The notes: a model not told the origin generated them from the sequence alone. Counted from the stretch's first letter, positions 27,640-37,284 are shown. The stretch: DNA of 62,259 bases from an uncultured Clostridia bacterium (GCA_947589185.1 CANQCK010000009.1:1-62259), one strand, 5' to 3'. Translations and numbers: made by a program.

Positions 27640-28914
27640 TTATCTTATAATAATATCGTCTCTCTTAGGTCCGTTTGAAATCATCTTTATCGGATAACCT
27701 ATATGCTCCTCGCAGAACTCTATATACTTCCTGCAATTTTCAGGCAAATCTGAGTAATTCTTAATGCCTCTTATGTCACATTTCCAGCCGTCGAGAACCT
27801 CATAAACGGGCTTAGCCTTTTCAAGCTTAGTTGTCACAGGGAAGTCGGTCGTAACCTCGCCGTCTATCTCATATCCAACGCAGACAGGGATTTTATCAAG
27901 ATACCCCAAAACGTCAAGAACAGTGAACGCTACCTCAGTTGTTCCCTGAAGCCGACAGCCGTACTTTGATGCTACACAGTCAAACCAGCCCATACGTCTC
28001 GGACGCCCTGTTGTTGCTCCGTACTCTCCGCCGTCGCCGCCTCTGCGTCTTAACTCGTCAGCCTCCTCGCCGAAAATCTCAGAAACAAACGCTCCTGCTC
28101 CGACTGCCGAAGAATACGCCTTGCAAACGGTTACGATTCCCTTGATCTCATAAGGAGGTATCCCTGCCCCGATAGCTCCGTAAGCCGCTAACGTCGAGCT
28201 CGAAGTAACCATAGGATAAATGCCGTGATCTGGGTCTTTCAGTGTTCCGAGCTGACCCTCAAGCAGAATATCTTTACCCTCTTTAATAGCGTTTGCAAGA
28301 TAAAGCGAAACGTCACAGACATAAGGCTCAACCATTTTTTTGTATTCCATTAAAGTGTTGAAAAGTTCATCTATATCAAGCGAAGGCTTGTGGTATAGGT
28401 GTTCAAGAATAACATTCTTCTGCGGAGCGATTCTCTCTAAATGAGCCCTTAATGCTTTCTCGTCAAAAAGCTCCTGAACCTGAAAGCCCAGCTTTGCGTA
28501 TTTATCTGAATAGAAAGGTGCAATTCCCGATTTTGTAGACCCGAAACTTGACTTGCCCAGCCTTTCCTCCTCGTATTCGTCGAATAAAATATGGTACGGC
28601 ATAACCATCTGCGCTCTGTCAGACACAAGAATTTTAGGTCTGGGAACGCCCTGACTTACTATCTGCTCTATCTCATTGAAAAGTACCGGTATATTAAGTG
28701 CAACTCCATTGCCGATAATGTTTGTGGTATGGTCATAAAAAACGCCCGACGGCAGCGTATGTAATGCAAACTTTCCGTAATCATTTACAATAGTATGTCC
28801 TGCATTTGCACCGCCCTGAAACCTGATTACAATATCAGATTCTCTTGCCAACATATCGGTAATCTTTCCCTTACCTTCGTCTCCCCAGTTAGCACCAACG
28901 ATTGCATTTACCAT
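27640..28914 (-). CDS. purA: Adenylosuccinate synthetase
   Basis: First committed step from IMP to AMP: GTP-dependent joining of IMP and aspartate. The 424-residue protein has the P-loop-like GANWGDEGKGK at residues 6-16, the FQGGANAGHT block, and GTTxGRPRRMGWFD near the middle. The ATG at 28914 is chosen by family alignment and by GGAGGAAATATTT upstream, rather than an ATG 19 codons earlier. It is monocistronic. Confidence 0.95.
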   Translation of the reverse strand: MVNAIVGANWGDEGKGKITDMLARESDIVIRFQGGANAGHTIVNDYGKFALHTLPSGVFYDHTTNIIGNGVALNIPVLFNEIEQIVSQGVPRPKILVSDRAQMVMPYHILFDEYEEERLGKSSFGSTKSGIAPFYSDKYAKLGFQVQELFDEKALRAHLERIAPQKNVILEHLYHKPSLDIDELFNTLMEYKKMVEPYVCDVSLYLANAIKEGKDILLEGQLGTLKDPDHGIYPMVTSSSTLAAYGAIGAGIPPYEIKGIVTVCKAYSSAVGAGAFVSEIFGEEADELRRRGGDGGEYGATTGRPRRMGWFDCVASKYGCRLQGTTEVAFTVLDVLGYLDKIPVCVGYEIDGEVTTDFPVTTKLEKAKPVYEVLDGWKCDIRGIKNYSDLPENCRKYIEFCEEHIGYPIKMISNGPKRDDIIIR

Positions 28915-29064
28915 AAATATTTCCTCCAGAATGTAAACATTGAATTTGTATATTCCGTTTTTAGAAAACACACTGTATAGTATATCACAAATACAGGTTT
29001 TTGAAAAGGGTAAATATACAAGTTCATAATATTTTAATAATAAACACCAATTCTTTTACTTATA

Positions 29065-29095
29065 CGCAAAAAGCAGACGCTTTTACACATCTGCT
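29065..29095 (-). terminator. Terminator of the FtsX-like permease pair
   Basis: On the minus strand AGCAGATG and CGTCTGCT pair (one G-T wobble) and are followed by TTTTTG, 12 bases after the stop codon at 29108. Confidence 0.8.
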
Positions 29096-29107
29096 CTTTA
29101 AACTATA

Positions 29108-30373
29108 TTATTCATTGTTTTTTACGATTTCTCTCGGGCTCGTTCTGCCGATAATGGTAAACGGCATTATCAGCGATATTATGAAATTAAACAAAAGTAC
29201 CGCACAGCAGGAAAGTATCTGCCATTTTCCAATGGTTATTACCGTTCCTCTCAAAAGCTCAAAATGAATCGCTGTGAAAATCAACGCCCCTGTAAGTATA
29301 ACTGCAATCAATGTGGTCAGCAAGGTCGTGCATACGCTTATTAATGCACATTGCTTCCAGCGTGAACCGCATATGTAGAGTATTCCATAGCTTCTGAGCT
29401 GCTTTTTCGTGTTTATCGCAGTTAGGCAGATCGATGAAATCGCAAGAAAAATCAGAATCGAAATAATCATTGGAACAATAGTGAATGCCTGATCCTTTGC
29501 TTCCCGAAGACTCTTTCTGTTTACAGTTTCAAGGCTGTATACCTGACCGTATTCTGCTATCTTTTCCTTAGCTTCTGATAACTCTTCCTTTGTCGTGTCG
29601 TTGTCAAAGGTTATAAATGATGTTCCTGAAGTCCAGGTTTGATAATTCTTATCATCAAGCTCATTTTTAATAATGATTAGAAACGGTTCATCTTCATCAG
29701 CTGAATTGTATGGATAGAATTGTGCAGAAATCGTTTCAAAGTCTGTTGTTAGCTTTTCTTCTCCTGCAACCGCTGTGTTAGATTGGTAAAATAAATTTTC
29801 TCCGTCTTCAATTTCACCAACTATTTTTATGGTTATTGGATTTTCAGTCTTATCAGTAAAAGTTACATTATTCTTATCAGGATAAGTCGTGTTAATAACG
29901 CTTCCTGTCGTATAACCTAATTTGTTCTTTGTGATGACTGCATAAATCTCGTTTTTGTTATCGCTTAATGTTATATCGCTTAACCATTGTCCGCTCTTCA
30001 TTAACGGCTTGTGAGCATTAATTATTGCCTTGTCAATCGTTATGGCGTTTAAAAATTCGCTGTCTTCTGATTTGCCGGTTGAATTTTTTATCTCAAAAAA
30101 TTCCCGACCGTTTGAGTATACTTTATCAATCTTATCTGAAAAAGAGTATAGTTGGTCGTTTAAGATAACTTCCCCTTCATCGTTAAATAATAAATTTGCC
30201 ATAAAACCTTTTGATGTAAGTATATTCCTCATAGGCATATAGTATTTCAGCGTCGACTGCAAAGACGAAACTAACAATATAATCAAAAACAGAACCAGTA
30301 TCAGTTGTATTAAGTTAAAAAAAGTATAGGCTTTATTTTTTCTTATCTCTTTAAAGCTTAATTTGAAAATCAT
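29108..30373 (-). CDS. FtsX-like ABC transporter permease
   Basis: A 421-residue membrane protein with the MacB/FtsX layout: one N-terminal helix (about 15-40), a large extracytoplasmic domain of about 230 residues, and three C-terminal helices (about 285-410). The last cytosolic segment (IIGRTSPREIVKNNE) is typical. Such permeases work with an ATPase in lipoprotein release, peptide export or signalling. The ATG overlaps the stop of the next permease gene in ATGA, so the two are co-translated and probably form a heterodimer. No ATPase gene lies beside them. Confidence 0.82.
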   Translation of the reverse strand: MIFKLSFKEIRKNKAYTFFNLIQLILVLFLIILLVSSLQSTLKYYMPMRNILTSKGFMANLLFNDEGEVILNDQLYSFSDKIDKVYSNGREFFEIKNSTGKSEDSEFLNAITIDKAIINAHKPLMKSGQWLSDITLSDNKNEIYAVITKNKLGYTTGSVINTTYPDKNNVTFTDKTENPITIKIVGEIEDGENLFYQSNTAVAGEEKLTTDFETISAQFYPYNSADEDEPFLIIIKNELDDKNYQTWTSGTSFITFDNDTTKEELSEAKEKIAEYGQVYSLETVNRKSLREAKDQAFTIVPMIISILIFLAISSICLTAINTKKQLRSYGILYICGSRWKQCALISVCTTLLTTLIAVILTGALIFTAIHFELLRGTVITIGKWQILSCCAVLLFNFIISLIMPFTIIGRTSPREIVKNNE

Positions 30374-31641
30374 ATTGTTTCACCGCCCTTTAATAGCGAA
30401 ATAGGGGTCTTTTTAATATGTCTGTAAATCAGGATATTAAGTATTATGTATATTACTAAAATATACAGCAAAAATGTTATACAATAATTTTTAAGGCTGT
30501 ATACAACATACGCATATTCATAGTGGGATAAAACAATATCTTTAATAAATATATCAAAAACACAAGTACTGAATATGAATAAAATAATTGATATTATCAT
30601 TGTTTCAAGAACATACAGTCTTCTGACTTTATTAATAGTTGCTCCTGTTATTCTTAAAATAGCAAGCTCTTTCCGTCTTGTCATTAAAACATATTTGAAT
30701 AAAAGTATCAGGTTTATTGATACCAATATAGCTACCACTATTGCAATAATCAGGTTTGTGTTATAAAATCTTTCCTGCTCTGCGTCTGAAACAGCAATAT
30801 TAGGCAGTTCAACCTGCCTGTCTGAAAAATATTTTAAATATAACTGCTTGATTTGTGCAAATTCATTTTTTGTCAATGGTGTATTAAGCTTAAAGGTCAA
30901 TGAATCAATAATAAATAAATTATCATCAATAGCTTCAAATGGAACATCAATACAACCAAGATTTTGAAATTCTCCGATAACCTCATATTTTGTATTATTT
31001 ATTGTTAAATAATATTTCTTATTCTTTTTATTATATTTTAATTTTCCGTCAAACAATGGATTTTGTTTAATTGAATCTATATCAGCTACGCAAACTTTTT
31101 TATCACTAATATATTCTTCTTCTGTAAACCATCTGCCGCTTTTCCACCAGCCGTCCGATTTAAGTTCTTCATATTCACTAGAGGCTGTTGGTATACCGTT
31201 TTTTAAATTATATCCAAAATTTATGTATGTTTGATGTGCTTCAACTTTATTTTCGTCAAACTCTTCGTCCGGAAATACAATAGAATCTAAATCAAATGTA
31301 CAATCTGTGCCAAAGCCGTCTAATTTATCAGGTAAGCAATTTAATAAATCACGATAAAATGCTTTAACTGTTCCTGCCCTTAATGGGTTATCCTCTGAAT
31401 TTTTATAAGATAGTTGATATAATAAATAGCTTGGATCATCTTTGTCGTATTCCTCGCCTGTTCTTTCATCAAATAAACCTTCGGGCTTCTTTTGATTCTG
31501 TATTTTGCTTTCACTGTAGTTTTGATAAACCCCCATTGAGAAAAACAGAATCAATACTGCTGAAATCTGGCACAACAAAAACAGACTGAAAATCAGTCTG
31601 TTTTTTGTTGAAAATTGTTTTAAATTGCCCAGTAGAATCAT
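30370..31641 (-). CDS. FtsX-like ABC transporter permease
   Basis: A 423-residue permease of the same layout as its downstream partner: N-terminal helix near residues 15-40, a long polar ectodomain, then three C-terminal helices, with LAILRITGATINKVRRLYVLE as the typical cytosolic coupling segment. It is the first gene of a two-gene unit. The sequence upstream (31642-31858) holds no ATP-binding gene, so the ATPase must be encoded elsewhere or have been lost. Lower similarity between the ectodomains suggests distinct roles in the complex. Confidence 0.82.
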   Translation of the reverse strand: MILLGNLKQFSTKNRLIFSLFLLCQISAVLILFFSMGVYQNYSESKIQNQKKPEGLFDERTGEEYDKDDPSYLLYQLSYKNSEDNPLRAGTVKAFYRDLLNCLPDKLDGFGTDCTFDLDSIVFPDEEFDENKVEAHQTYINFGYNLKNGIPTASSEYEELKSDGWWKSGRWFTEEEYISDKKVCVADIDSIKQNPLFDGKLKYNKKNKKYYLTINNTKYEVIGEFQNLGCIDVPFEAIDDNLFIIDSLTFKLNTPLTKNEFAQIKQLYLKYFSDRQVELPNIAVSDAEQERFYNTNLIIAIVVAILVSINLILLFKYVLMTRRKELAILRITGATINKVRRLYVLETMIISIILFIFSTCVFDIFIKDIVLSHYEYAYVVYSLKNYCITFLLYILVIYIILNILIYRHIKKTPISLLKGGETI

Positions 31642-31805
31642 TTATATCCCTGCTTTAAAATGTTATATATATAAAATATAACACGAATAAAAATGCAAGT
31701 AAAGTTAAATATATGCAAAAGCGATAATTTTGTATAATTATACAAAAGTGCAAGACTTTATTTGTTTACTATAACAGATAAAAATTATATTTAAAAAGTA
31801 TCCAT

Positions 31806-31834
31806 TTGACATTACACATTAAAAAATATAAAAT
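31806..31834 (+). promoter_or_regulatory. Promoter of the asparaginase gene
   Basis: TTGACA, 17 bases, TAAAAT; only about 18 bases separate the likely start of transcription from the ATG at 31859. Confidence 0.75.
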
Positions 31835-31858
31835 AAAGCTAGATAAAGGAGTAAAAAA

Positions 31859-32740
31859 ATGACCAACATAAAACTTATATTCACAGGCGGAACAATAGCC
31901 TCAGTTGCGACGAAAAACGGTATTCTCCCCAGCCTTTCGGAGGAAAAGCCTATGCTTTTAGGCAGATTTGAACGTGATTACAGCGATTTAAAAAAGGAAG
32001 TTCAATTTGAATGTACTTTTTTGATGAACAAGCTGTCTGAAAATATGGAGCTTTCAGACTGGGAACAAATTTTGCAATATCTCAAGTCAAACAGCTTTGA
32101 TAAATTCGATGGTATCATAATAGCTTACGGAACAGATACTCTCGGATTTTTTGCAAATATGCTTTCAGTTTTTGAGAATGACTTGCCACCTGTTTATATA
32201 GTATCAAGCGACAAGGTATTAAGCGATAATTCGGCAAACGGAGCAGAAAACTTCGCCTGTGCCGTTAATGAAATCATGAACGGAAAAACCGAACACGGGG
32301 TGTTTGTTCCCTACCGAAACGGCGACGGCAAAATGACTGTTCATAATGGTTATCAAATTACCCAGTCGGGCATTTTATCAAATGATTTTTATTCTTTAGA
32401 TTCAAACCCTCCTGAGCATAAAAGCCTTAAAAAATTCAGCGGATTTAAAAAAGGCGTTATGCTTTTAAACAGCTATGTGGGAATGGACTTATCTGTTATT
32501 GATTTTTCAAATATAAGCACAGTAATAGTCACCGCATATCACGGCGGAACAACAAATGAAAAAGAGCTTATTGATTTGGTTGAACGCAGTTCAATAAAAG
32601 TATTGCTTGCATCGGTAAACTATAATGAAAATGAAAACAAATACGCGTCTACTGTGAGATTACAGAATCACGGAGTTAAAATAATTTACAAAAAGACCGT
32701 TGAAACCGCCTATGCTGAAGAACTTTGCAGTCTAATATAA
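31859..32740 (+). CDS. L-asparaginase
   Basis: A 293-residue enzyme of the bacterial asparaginase I/II family, which hydrolyses asparagine to aspartate and ammonia. The N-terminal catalytic threonine is in FTGGTIAS (Thr at about residue 11) and the second catalytic block is AYGTDTLGF. No signal peptide is seen, so it is probably cytosolic (type I). It is slightly shorter than the usual 320-340 residues. AAAGGAG precedes the ATG. Monocistronic; no transporter beside it. Confidence 0.88.
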   Translation: MTNIKLIFTGGTIASVATKNGILPSLSEEKPMLLGRFERDYSDLKKEVQFECTFLMNKLSENMELSDWEQILQYLKSNSFDKFDGIIIAYGTDTLGFFANMLSVFENDLPPVYIVSSDKVLSDNSANGAENFACAVNEIMNGKTEHGVFVPYRNGDGKMTVHNGYQITQSGILSNDFYSLDSNPPEHKSLKKFSGFKKGVMLLNSYVGMDLSVIDFSNISTVIVTAYHGGTTNEKELIDLVERSSIKVLLASVNYNENENKYASTVRLQNHGVKIIYKKTVETAYAEELCSLI

Positions 32741-32747
32741 TGTTAAA

Positions 32748-33044
32748 AAAAGAGCAATTCTCTTAAACAGAGAACTGCTCTCAGACTGTTGAAAAAGGTT
32801 CTGCATAATCGAATAAAAGTTTTCGGTCAAGCCTTTTTCAAAAGGCTTGCGGGTCAAGGGCAGAGCCCTGTCGCTGACGAGCCGTCAGCGAAATGCTTTA
32901 CGGAGTACGCTCCGCATAGGGTGAATTTAAAAATAGTCCAGTGGACTATTTTTAAAGAGGGGCATGCCCTGCAAGAGAGGGCTGCCCCTAAAACAGATAT
33001 TTTCTATACCAAAAGAGCAATTCTCTTAAACAGAGAACTGCTCT
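32748..33044. repeat. Hairpin-chain element flanked by 34-bp direct repeats
   Basis: Two identical 34-bp copies of a terminator hairpin (32748-32781 and 33011-33044) enclose 229 bases packed with further dyads. In order these are AAGCCTTTTTCAAAAGGCTT, GGGCAGAGCCC, GCTGAC/GTCAGC, CGGAGTACGCTCCG, AAAAATAGTCC/GGACTATTTTT and a GGGGCATGCCCT/AGGGCTGCCCC stem. Almost every base is in a stem. The GC content is well above its surroundings. No ORF with a ribosome binding site fits inside. It is best read as an inserted repetitive element or a structured RNA inside a duplicated terminator. Confidence 0.65.
33011..33044 (-). terminator. Terminator of the solute-binding protein gene (second copy)
   Basis: On the minus strand AGAGCAGTTCTCT and AGAGAATTGCTCT pair fully (one G-U wobble) and are followed by TTTT. 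The copy at 32748-32781 is the same hairpin followed by seven T on the minus strand. Both read better as minus-strand than plus-strand terminators. Confidence 0.75.
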
Positions 33045-33065
33045 TAAATTATTTAAGATAAAATA

Positions 33066-34475
33066 TTATTTGAATTCTTTAATTTTCTTATTCATTTCTT
33101 TAAGCTCAGAATCTATAGTACCTGTATATGAATTTTTCAAAGCCGTCCATGTTTTCTGAGCTCCGCTGTCATCTGGCTTATAAATATCCTCATACAACGC
33201 TCCAATCGGTGCACGTTTTCCATTTGCCGAATCATCTTCTGCAAGAGTAGACGAAATTCCGTAACCGAAATCGAAAATCTGCTTATACTCGCTTGAGCTT
33301 GCGTCCTGAAGCACCTGATACATTTCTTCGTCCCAACCCGGATTTGCAACAAAGAATTTCTCTTTACCTGTTTCTTTATATGTTTCGTCCAGTGTAGCAA
33401 CTCTTGCACACTCATACCAGCACTTAACTGCTTCCTTAGCGGTTGAGCCCTTTACCCACATATATGCAAGCATATCAGAACTCATATACTTTCCGTCGCT
33501 TTGAGGATCAGGCGGAATCGGAACGACCTTCCAGTTATCCTCTGCTGTAGGTCCGTTAGTTCCAGTCATTGCCCAAGGTCCCATATTGTAGAATAATGTA
33601 TTTCCTGATTCAAAGCAGCTCTTTGCCGATCCGTACCAGTTAAGATCAACCAGTCCCTCTTTACCGATTGTGTAAAGAAGTTCTTCTGCTCTTTCGATTG
33701 CGGGGCTGTTTACATTATTCTTAAACTCGCCGTCTTCATAAGTAACCATAGTCTGACCTGTTTGCTGAACAAGCTGAGGTGCAAACCAACCGGCAATACC
33801 GTATCTTTCCTCTTGACCTTTATTATTCTGCTTGAAATTAGACATTATTTCATACCATGTATCATAGTTCCACTCGCCCTTGGTATAAAGCTCATAAGGA
33901 TCGTCTAAACCTTCGTTATCAATAATATCCTTATCATACATCATAAGAGTTCCTACGCTGAAGCTTATAGGAGCAACATAATGCTTGCCCTTCAGTGAGA
34001 ACTGATCTGCCGTAAGCTTAACATCTTTCCACAAATCAGAGTTAAAATCTACAATATCATCAACCGGCTGATACATTCCTGTAACTACATGAGACGGAAA
34101 TGCGATCCACTCATATTTGAATATGTCAGGAACATCTTTTCCCGATGTAATAGCTGTAGCCAGCTTATCATATTTCTCTGCGTCATTGACCATTGTCCAT
34201 TTCACCGAGCCGCCCTTCTTATTGAACAATGTCATTTCAACAGTTTTTTCATCTTCCTTCCTCTGCGGATTAAGATTATAAGTTCCCATCCAGATAATCT
34301 CTTTCTGAGCACCGTCAGGTATAGCTTCAATTGCATCAGCAGACGCTGTAGATGCTACCTTTACCTTATCAACGTGCGAGCTGTCTTTATCGCCGCCGTT
34401 AGTGCAGCCGGTTACAGCAAGACACATTAATAAAGCCAGAACTGCAGAACCGATTCTTTTTGCGTTTTTCAACAT
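33066..34475 (-). CDS. Extracellular solute-binding lipoprotein (ABC importer, sugar type)
   Basis: A 469-residue lipoprotein with signal peptide and lipobox LAVTGC (Cys at about residue 24), then a linker and a family 1 extracellular solute-binding fold. Segments such as AEDNWKVVPIPP and SAKSCFESGNTLFYNMGPWAM are typical of carbohydrate-binding proteins. It would be anchored outside the membrane and deliver a sugar or oligosaccharide to a permease. AAGGAGGAATT precedes the ATG. No permease or ATPase genes follow; it is a lone gene with its own promoter and terminator, so the ligand and partner are unknown. Confidence 0.88.
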   Translation of the reverse strand: MLKNAKRIGSAVLALLMCLAVTGCTNGGDKDSSHVDKVKVASTASADAIEAIPDGAQKEIIWMGTYNLNPQRKEDEKTVEMTLFNKKGGSVKWTMVNDAEKYDKLATAITSGKDVPDIFKYEWIAFPSHVVTGMYQPVDDIVDFNSDLWKDVKLTADQFSLKGKHYVAPISFSVGTLMMYDKDIIDNEGLDDPYELYTKGEWNYDTWYEIMSNFKQNNKGQEERYGIAGWFAPQLVQQTGQTMVTYEDGEFKNNVNSPAIERAEELLYTIGKEGLVDLNWYGSAKSCFESGNTLFYNMGPWAMTGTNGPTAEDNWKVVPIPPDPQSDGKYMSSDMLAYMWVKGSTAKEAVKCWYECARVATLDETYKETGKEKFFVANPGWDEEMYQVLQDASSSEYKQIFDFGYGISSTLAEDDSANGKRAPIGALYEDIYKPDDSGAQKTWTALKNSYTGTIDSELKEMNKKIKEFK

Positions 34476-34536
34476 AATTCCTCCTTATTTATAATTGGTT
34501 TTAAGCCATACAAAACTTAACCTAATACCTAGTAAT

Positions 34537-34565
34537 ATTATAAACCAGTTGTATGTTTAAATCAA
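34537..34565 (-). promoter_or_regulatory. Promoter of the solute-binding protein gene
   Basis: TTGATT, 17 bases, TATAAT on the minus strand, about 60 bases before the ATG. Confidence 0.75.
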
Positions 34566-34686
34566 CAGTTTAAATTCTCTAATTTCCCAAATACTTTTTG
34601 TGCAATTTGCCAAAAAATCTGAATTTAAAAAAGCGTCAATAATCATAAACATCAACATTTTAAACTGAATTCAGGTCAAATTACAC

Positions 34687-34715
34687 TTGAACATTTTATA
34701 AATCTGTAGTATAAT
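34687..34715 (+). promoter_or_regulatory. Promoter of rnhA
   Basis: TTGAAC, 17 bases, TATAAT, with the ATG at 34761 about 40 bases after the expected start site. Confidence 0.75.
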
Positions 34716-34760
34716 ACCATTACATTTGCCGATTTGATTTTTATTAAGAACGGAGAATAT

Positions 34761-35195
34761 ATGAAAAAGGTTGAAATGTTCACAGACGGAGCCTGCTCAG
34801 GCAATCCCGGTCCGGGAGGATACGGAGTAATTCTGCGTTGTAAGGGAATAGAAAAAGAACTTTCAGGCGGACACCCTAATACAACTAACAACAGAATGGA
34901 ACTTTCCGCAGTAATTGCAGGACTTTCTGCATTAAAAGAGCCGTGCGAGGTAACAATAACCAGCGACAGCAAGTATATTACAGACGCTGTAGAAAAAGGC
35001 TGGGCAAAAAAGTGGAAAGCTAACAACTGGATCAAGTCAGACAAGAAAAAGGCTTTAAACCCCGACTTGTGGGAAACTCTTTTATCACTCTTAGATAAGC
35101 ACAAGGTTAAGTTTATTTGGGTAAAGGGTCACGCAGGACATACTGAAAACGAACGCTGTGACGAACTGGCTGTTATGGAATCAAAAAAATTCTGA
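34761..35195 (+). CDS. rnhA: Ribonuclease HI
   Basis: A 144-residue nuclease that cuts the RNA strand of RNA-DNA hybrids. The DEDD catalytic set is complete: Asp9 ([11 protein letters not shown]), Glu47 (NNRMEL), Asp69 (TSDSKY) and Asp134 (NERCDELA), with His124 in the flexible loop. The length matches the E. coli type and the basic handle region ([12 protein letters not shown]) is present. The ATG at 34761 is chosen because CGGAGAATAT precedes it. Monocistronic. Confidence 0.95.
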   Translation: MKKVEMFTDGACSGNPGPGGYGVILRCKGIEKELSGGHPNTTNNRMELSAVIAGLSALKEPCEVTITSDSKYITDAVEKGWAKKWKANNWIKSDKKKALNPDLWETLLSLLDKHKVKFIWVKGHAGHTENERCDELAVMESKKF

Positions 35196-35260
35196 TATGA
35201 TTTTATTAATATTTTTAGTTACTCTGTGCTAACTTTAAAAGTTTGTTAATACATCAACCC

Positions 35261-35289
35261 TTGTAAGTTCATTAATAGTGTTATATAAT
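35261..35289 (+). promoter_or_regulatory. Promoter of the cysteine desulfurase / scaffold pair
   Basis: TTGTAA, 17 bases, TATAAT, about 70 bases upstream of the TTG start at 35364. Confidence 0.7.
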
Positions 35290-35363
35290 ATAGATAAAAT
35301 ATAGTATTTCTATATGAATTATTTATCATAGATTATTAAAAAACCGAAAGGACATGATATAAA

Positions 35364-36563
35364 TTGGGTGAAAAATTTATTTACTGCGACAACGCCGCAA
35401 CTACAAAGGTTTCAAAGAGCGTTTTAGACGCAATGCTCCCCTACTTCACTGAAGAATACGGAAATGCGTCGAGCATTTATATGCTGGGGCAGAGTGCTGC
35501 AAAAGCTCTTTTAAAAGCCAGAGAAACCGTAGCTTGTGCGATCGGTGCAAAACCGCATGAAATATTCTTTACATCGGGTGGCTCTGAAGCCGACAACTGG
35601 GCAATAAAAGGCATGGCTTTAAACGGTGCAAAATCCGGAAAAAAGCATATAATAACATCGGTATTTGAACATCACGCTGTACTTCACACCTGCGAGTTTT
35701 TGGAAAAGCAGGGATATGAAGTAACATACATTCCTGTAGACGGGAATGGTCTTATAAATCCTGACGACGTAAAAAATGCAATTCGTGAGGATACCTGCTT
35801 AGTAACCATAATGTTCGCAAATAACGAGATAGGAACCATTCAGCCTATAAAAGAAATCGGAGAGATCTGCAAAGAAAAGAAAGTACCCTTCCATACAGAC
35901 GCCGTTCAGGCTGTGGGAAATGTTGAGATAGACGTAAAGGCTATGGACATTGATATGCTTTCTTTATCGGGACATAAAATTCACGCTCCTAAAGGAGTCG
36001 GAGCTTTATATATAAGAGGAGGAATATCGCTTCCCAATCTTATTCACGGCGGAGCTCAGGAGAAAAGCAAAAGAGCAGGAACTGAAAACATACCGTCGAT
36101 TGTAGGGCTTGCTCAGGCTATGCGTGATGCTGCTGAGAATATAAAGGAAAAGCAGAAGAAAGTCTCAAAGCTGCGTGACAGACTTATCGACGGAATTCTA
36201 AAGATTCAGGAAACAAGGCTTAACGGCGACAGGGAAAAACGTCTTTGCGGAAATGTAAACATTTCAATAAGGGGAGTTGAGGGCGAAAGCCTGCTTCTGA
36301 TGCTTGATATGTACGGCATTTTAGCTTCAAGCGGTTCTGCCTGTACGTCAGGAAGTCTTGACCCGTCACACGTTTTGCTGTCTATTGGGCTTCCACACGA
36401 AACAGCTCACGGTTCGCTTCGGCTTTCAATTTCAGAAGAAACTACTGACGAGGACGTAGACTATATTTTAGATACGATTCCAAAGGTGGTTGACAGGCTG
36501 CGTTCAATGTCTCCTTTATGGGAGCGTATATGTAAAAATGAAGGAATAACAGGCACTATTTAG
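35364..36563 (+). CDS. nifS: Cysteine desulfurase (NifS/IscS class)
   Basis: PLP enzyme that takes sulfur from cysteine for Fe-S cluster assembly. The 399-residue protein shows DNAATTKVS at the N-terminus, [12 protein letters not shown], the PLP lysine in [12 protein letters not shown] (about residue 203) and the catalytic cysteine in SSGSACTSG (about residue 323), the long-loop class I/II pattern of NifS. The start is TTG at 35364 with GAAAGGAC about 11 bases upstream; the ATG at 35354 is out of frame with an immediate stop. It is 19 bases before the scaffold gene. Confidence 0.94.
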   Translation: MGEKFIYCDNAATTKVSKSVLDAMLPYFTEEYGNASSIYMLGQSAAKALLKARETVACAIGAKPHEIFFTSGGSEADNWAIKGMALNGAKSGKKHIITSVFEHHAVLHTCEFLEKQGYEVTYIPVDGNGLINPDDVKNAIREDTCLVTIMFANNEIGTIQPIKEIGEICKEKKVPFHTDAVQAVGNVEIDVKAMDIDMLSLSGHKIHAPKGVGALYIRGGISLPNLIHGGAQEKSKRAGTENIPSIVGLAQAMRDAAENIKEKQKKVSKLRDRLIDGILKIQETRLNGDREKRLCGNVNISIRGVEGESLLLMLDMYGILASSGSACTSGSLDPSHVLLSIGLPHETAHGSLRLSISEETTDEDVDYILDTIPKVVDRLRSMSPLWERICKNEGITGTI

Positions 36564-36582
36564 CGAAAGGAGAAGGTATTAA

Positions 36583-37014
36583 ATGATATATTCAGAAAAG
36601 GTTATGGATCACTTCACCAATCCGAGAAATGTAGGTGAGATCGCCGACGCAGACGGTGTCGGAGAGGTCGGCAACGCCAAGTGCGGAGATATAATGAAAA
36701 TGTACATCAAGGTTGACGGCGGCGTTATCAGCGACGTTAAATTCAAAACATTCGGCTGCGGAGCAGCGATTGCCACATCATCAATGGCTACCGAGCTCAT
36801 AAAGGGCAAAACTATTGACGAGGCTTTAAAGCTGACAAACAGAGCTGTTGTCGAGGCACTGGAGGGACTTCCTCCTGCAAAACTGCACTGCTCGGTTTTG
36901 GCAGAACAGGCTATGAAGTCTGCAATTGCCGACTATTATAAAAAGCAGGGTATCGACCCTACTCCTATTATTGGCGATTTAGGCGAATGTGAAGACTGTC
37001 AGGGCTGTCACTGA
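36583..37014 (+). CDS. Fe-S cluster scaffold protein (NifU N-terminal/IscU type)
   Basis: A 143-residue scaffold on which Fe-S clusters are built. The three ligand cysteines are present, Cys34 (NAKCGD, with Asp36), Cys59 (TFGCGAA) and Cys103 (LHCSVLA). After the conserved core there is an extra C-terminal GECEDCQGCH tail with three more cysteines (136, 139, 142), seen in some clostridial members. It is co-transcribed with the desulfurase and has AAAGGAGAAGG before the ATG. No regulator of the IscR type is beside it. Confidence 0.93.
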   Translation: MIYSEKVMDHFTNPRNVGEIADADGVGEVGNAKCGDIMKMYIKVDGGVISDVKFKTFGCGAAIATSSMATELIKGKTIDEALKLTNRAVVEALEGLPPAKLHCSVLAEQAMKSAIADYYKKQGIDPTPIIGDLGECEDCQGCH

Positions 37015-37136
37015 TTTTTAACTGCACAATGCAGCGGAGCTTCTTGAATACTGTTACAGAGTTTGGTGCTCGGCAAAGAAAAATTTTAAACTATTGTGCA
37101 AATTGACAAAACATATTTTATAATACGATTTTTTGG

Positions 37137-37171
37137 GGACGGAAAAACATTTTACCGTCCTCTTTATTTTT
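37137..37171 (+). terminator. Terminator downstream of the nifS-scaffold pair
   Basis: GGACGG and CCGTCC pair around AAAAACATTTTA and are followed by TCTTTATTTTT. It lies about 120 bases after the stop codon; the sequence between holds nothing recognisable. Confidence 0.75.
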
Positions 37172-37186
37172 ACAGTATTTTTAAAA

Positions 37187-37202
37187 ACACAATATATTGT
37201 GT
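37187..37202. repeat. Perfect 16-bp palindrome
   Basis: ACACAATATATTGTGT is self-complementary. It lies between a terminator and the rsmD promoter and could be a repressor site; no evidence beyond symmetry. Confidence 0.4.
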
Positions 37203-37284
37203 CCTACTTAAATAAAGAACATATTTATTCATTATGTTTTATATATTAATAACAAATCATTAACAAATTTGGGCATTATTCATA

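Noticed and set aside
34676-35104. Minus-strand 142-codon frame over rnhA
   Set aside because: It is an antisense shadow; RNase HI on the plus strand has all catalytic residues.
37103-37125. TTGACA followed by TATAAT-like bases
   Set aside because: The spacing between the hexamers is only about 12 bases, too short for a SigA promoter.
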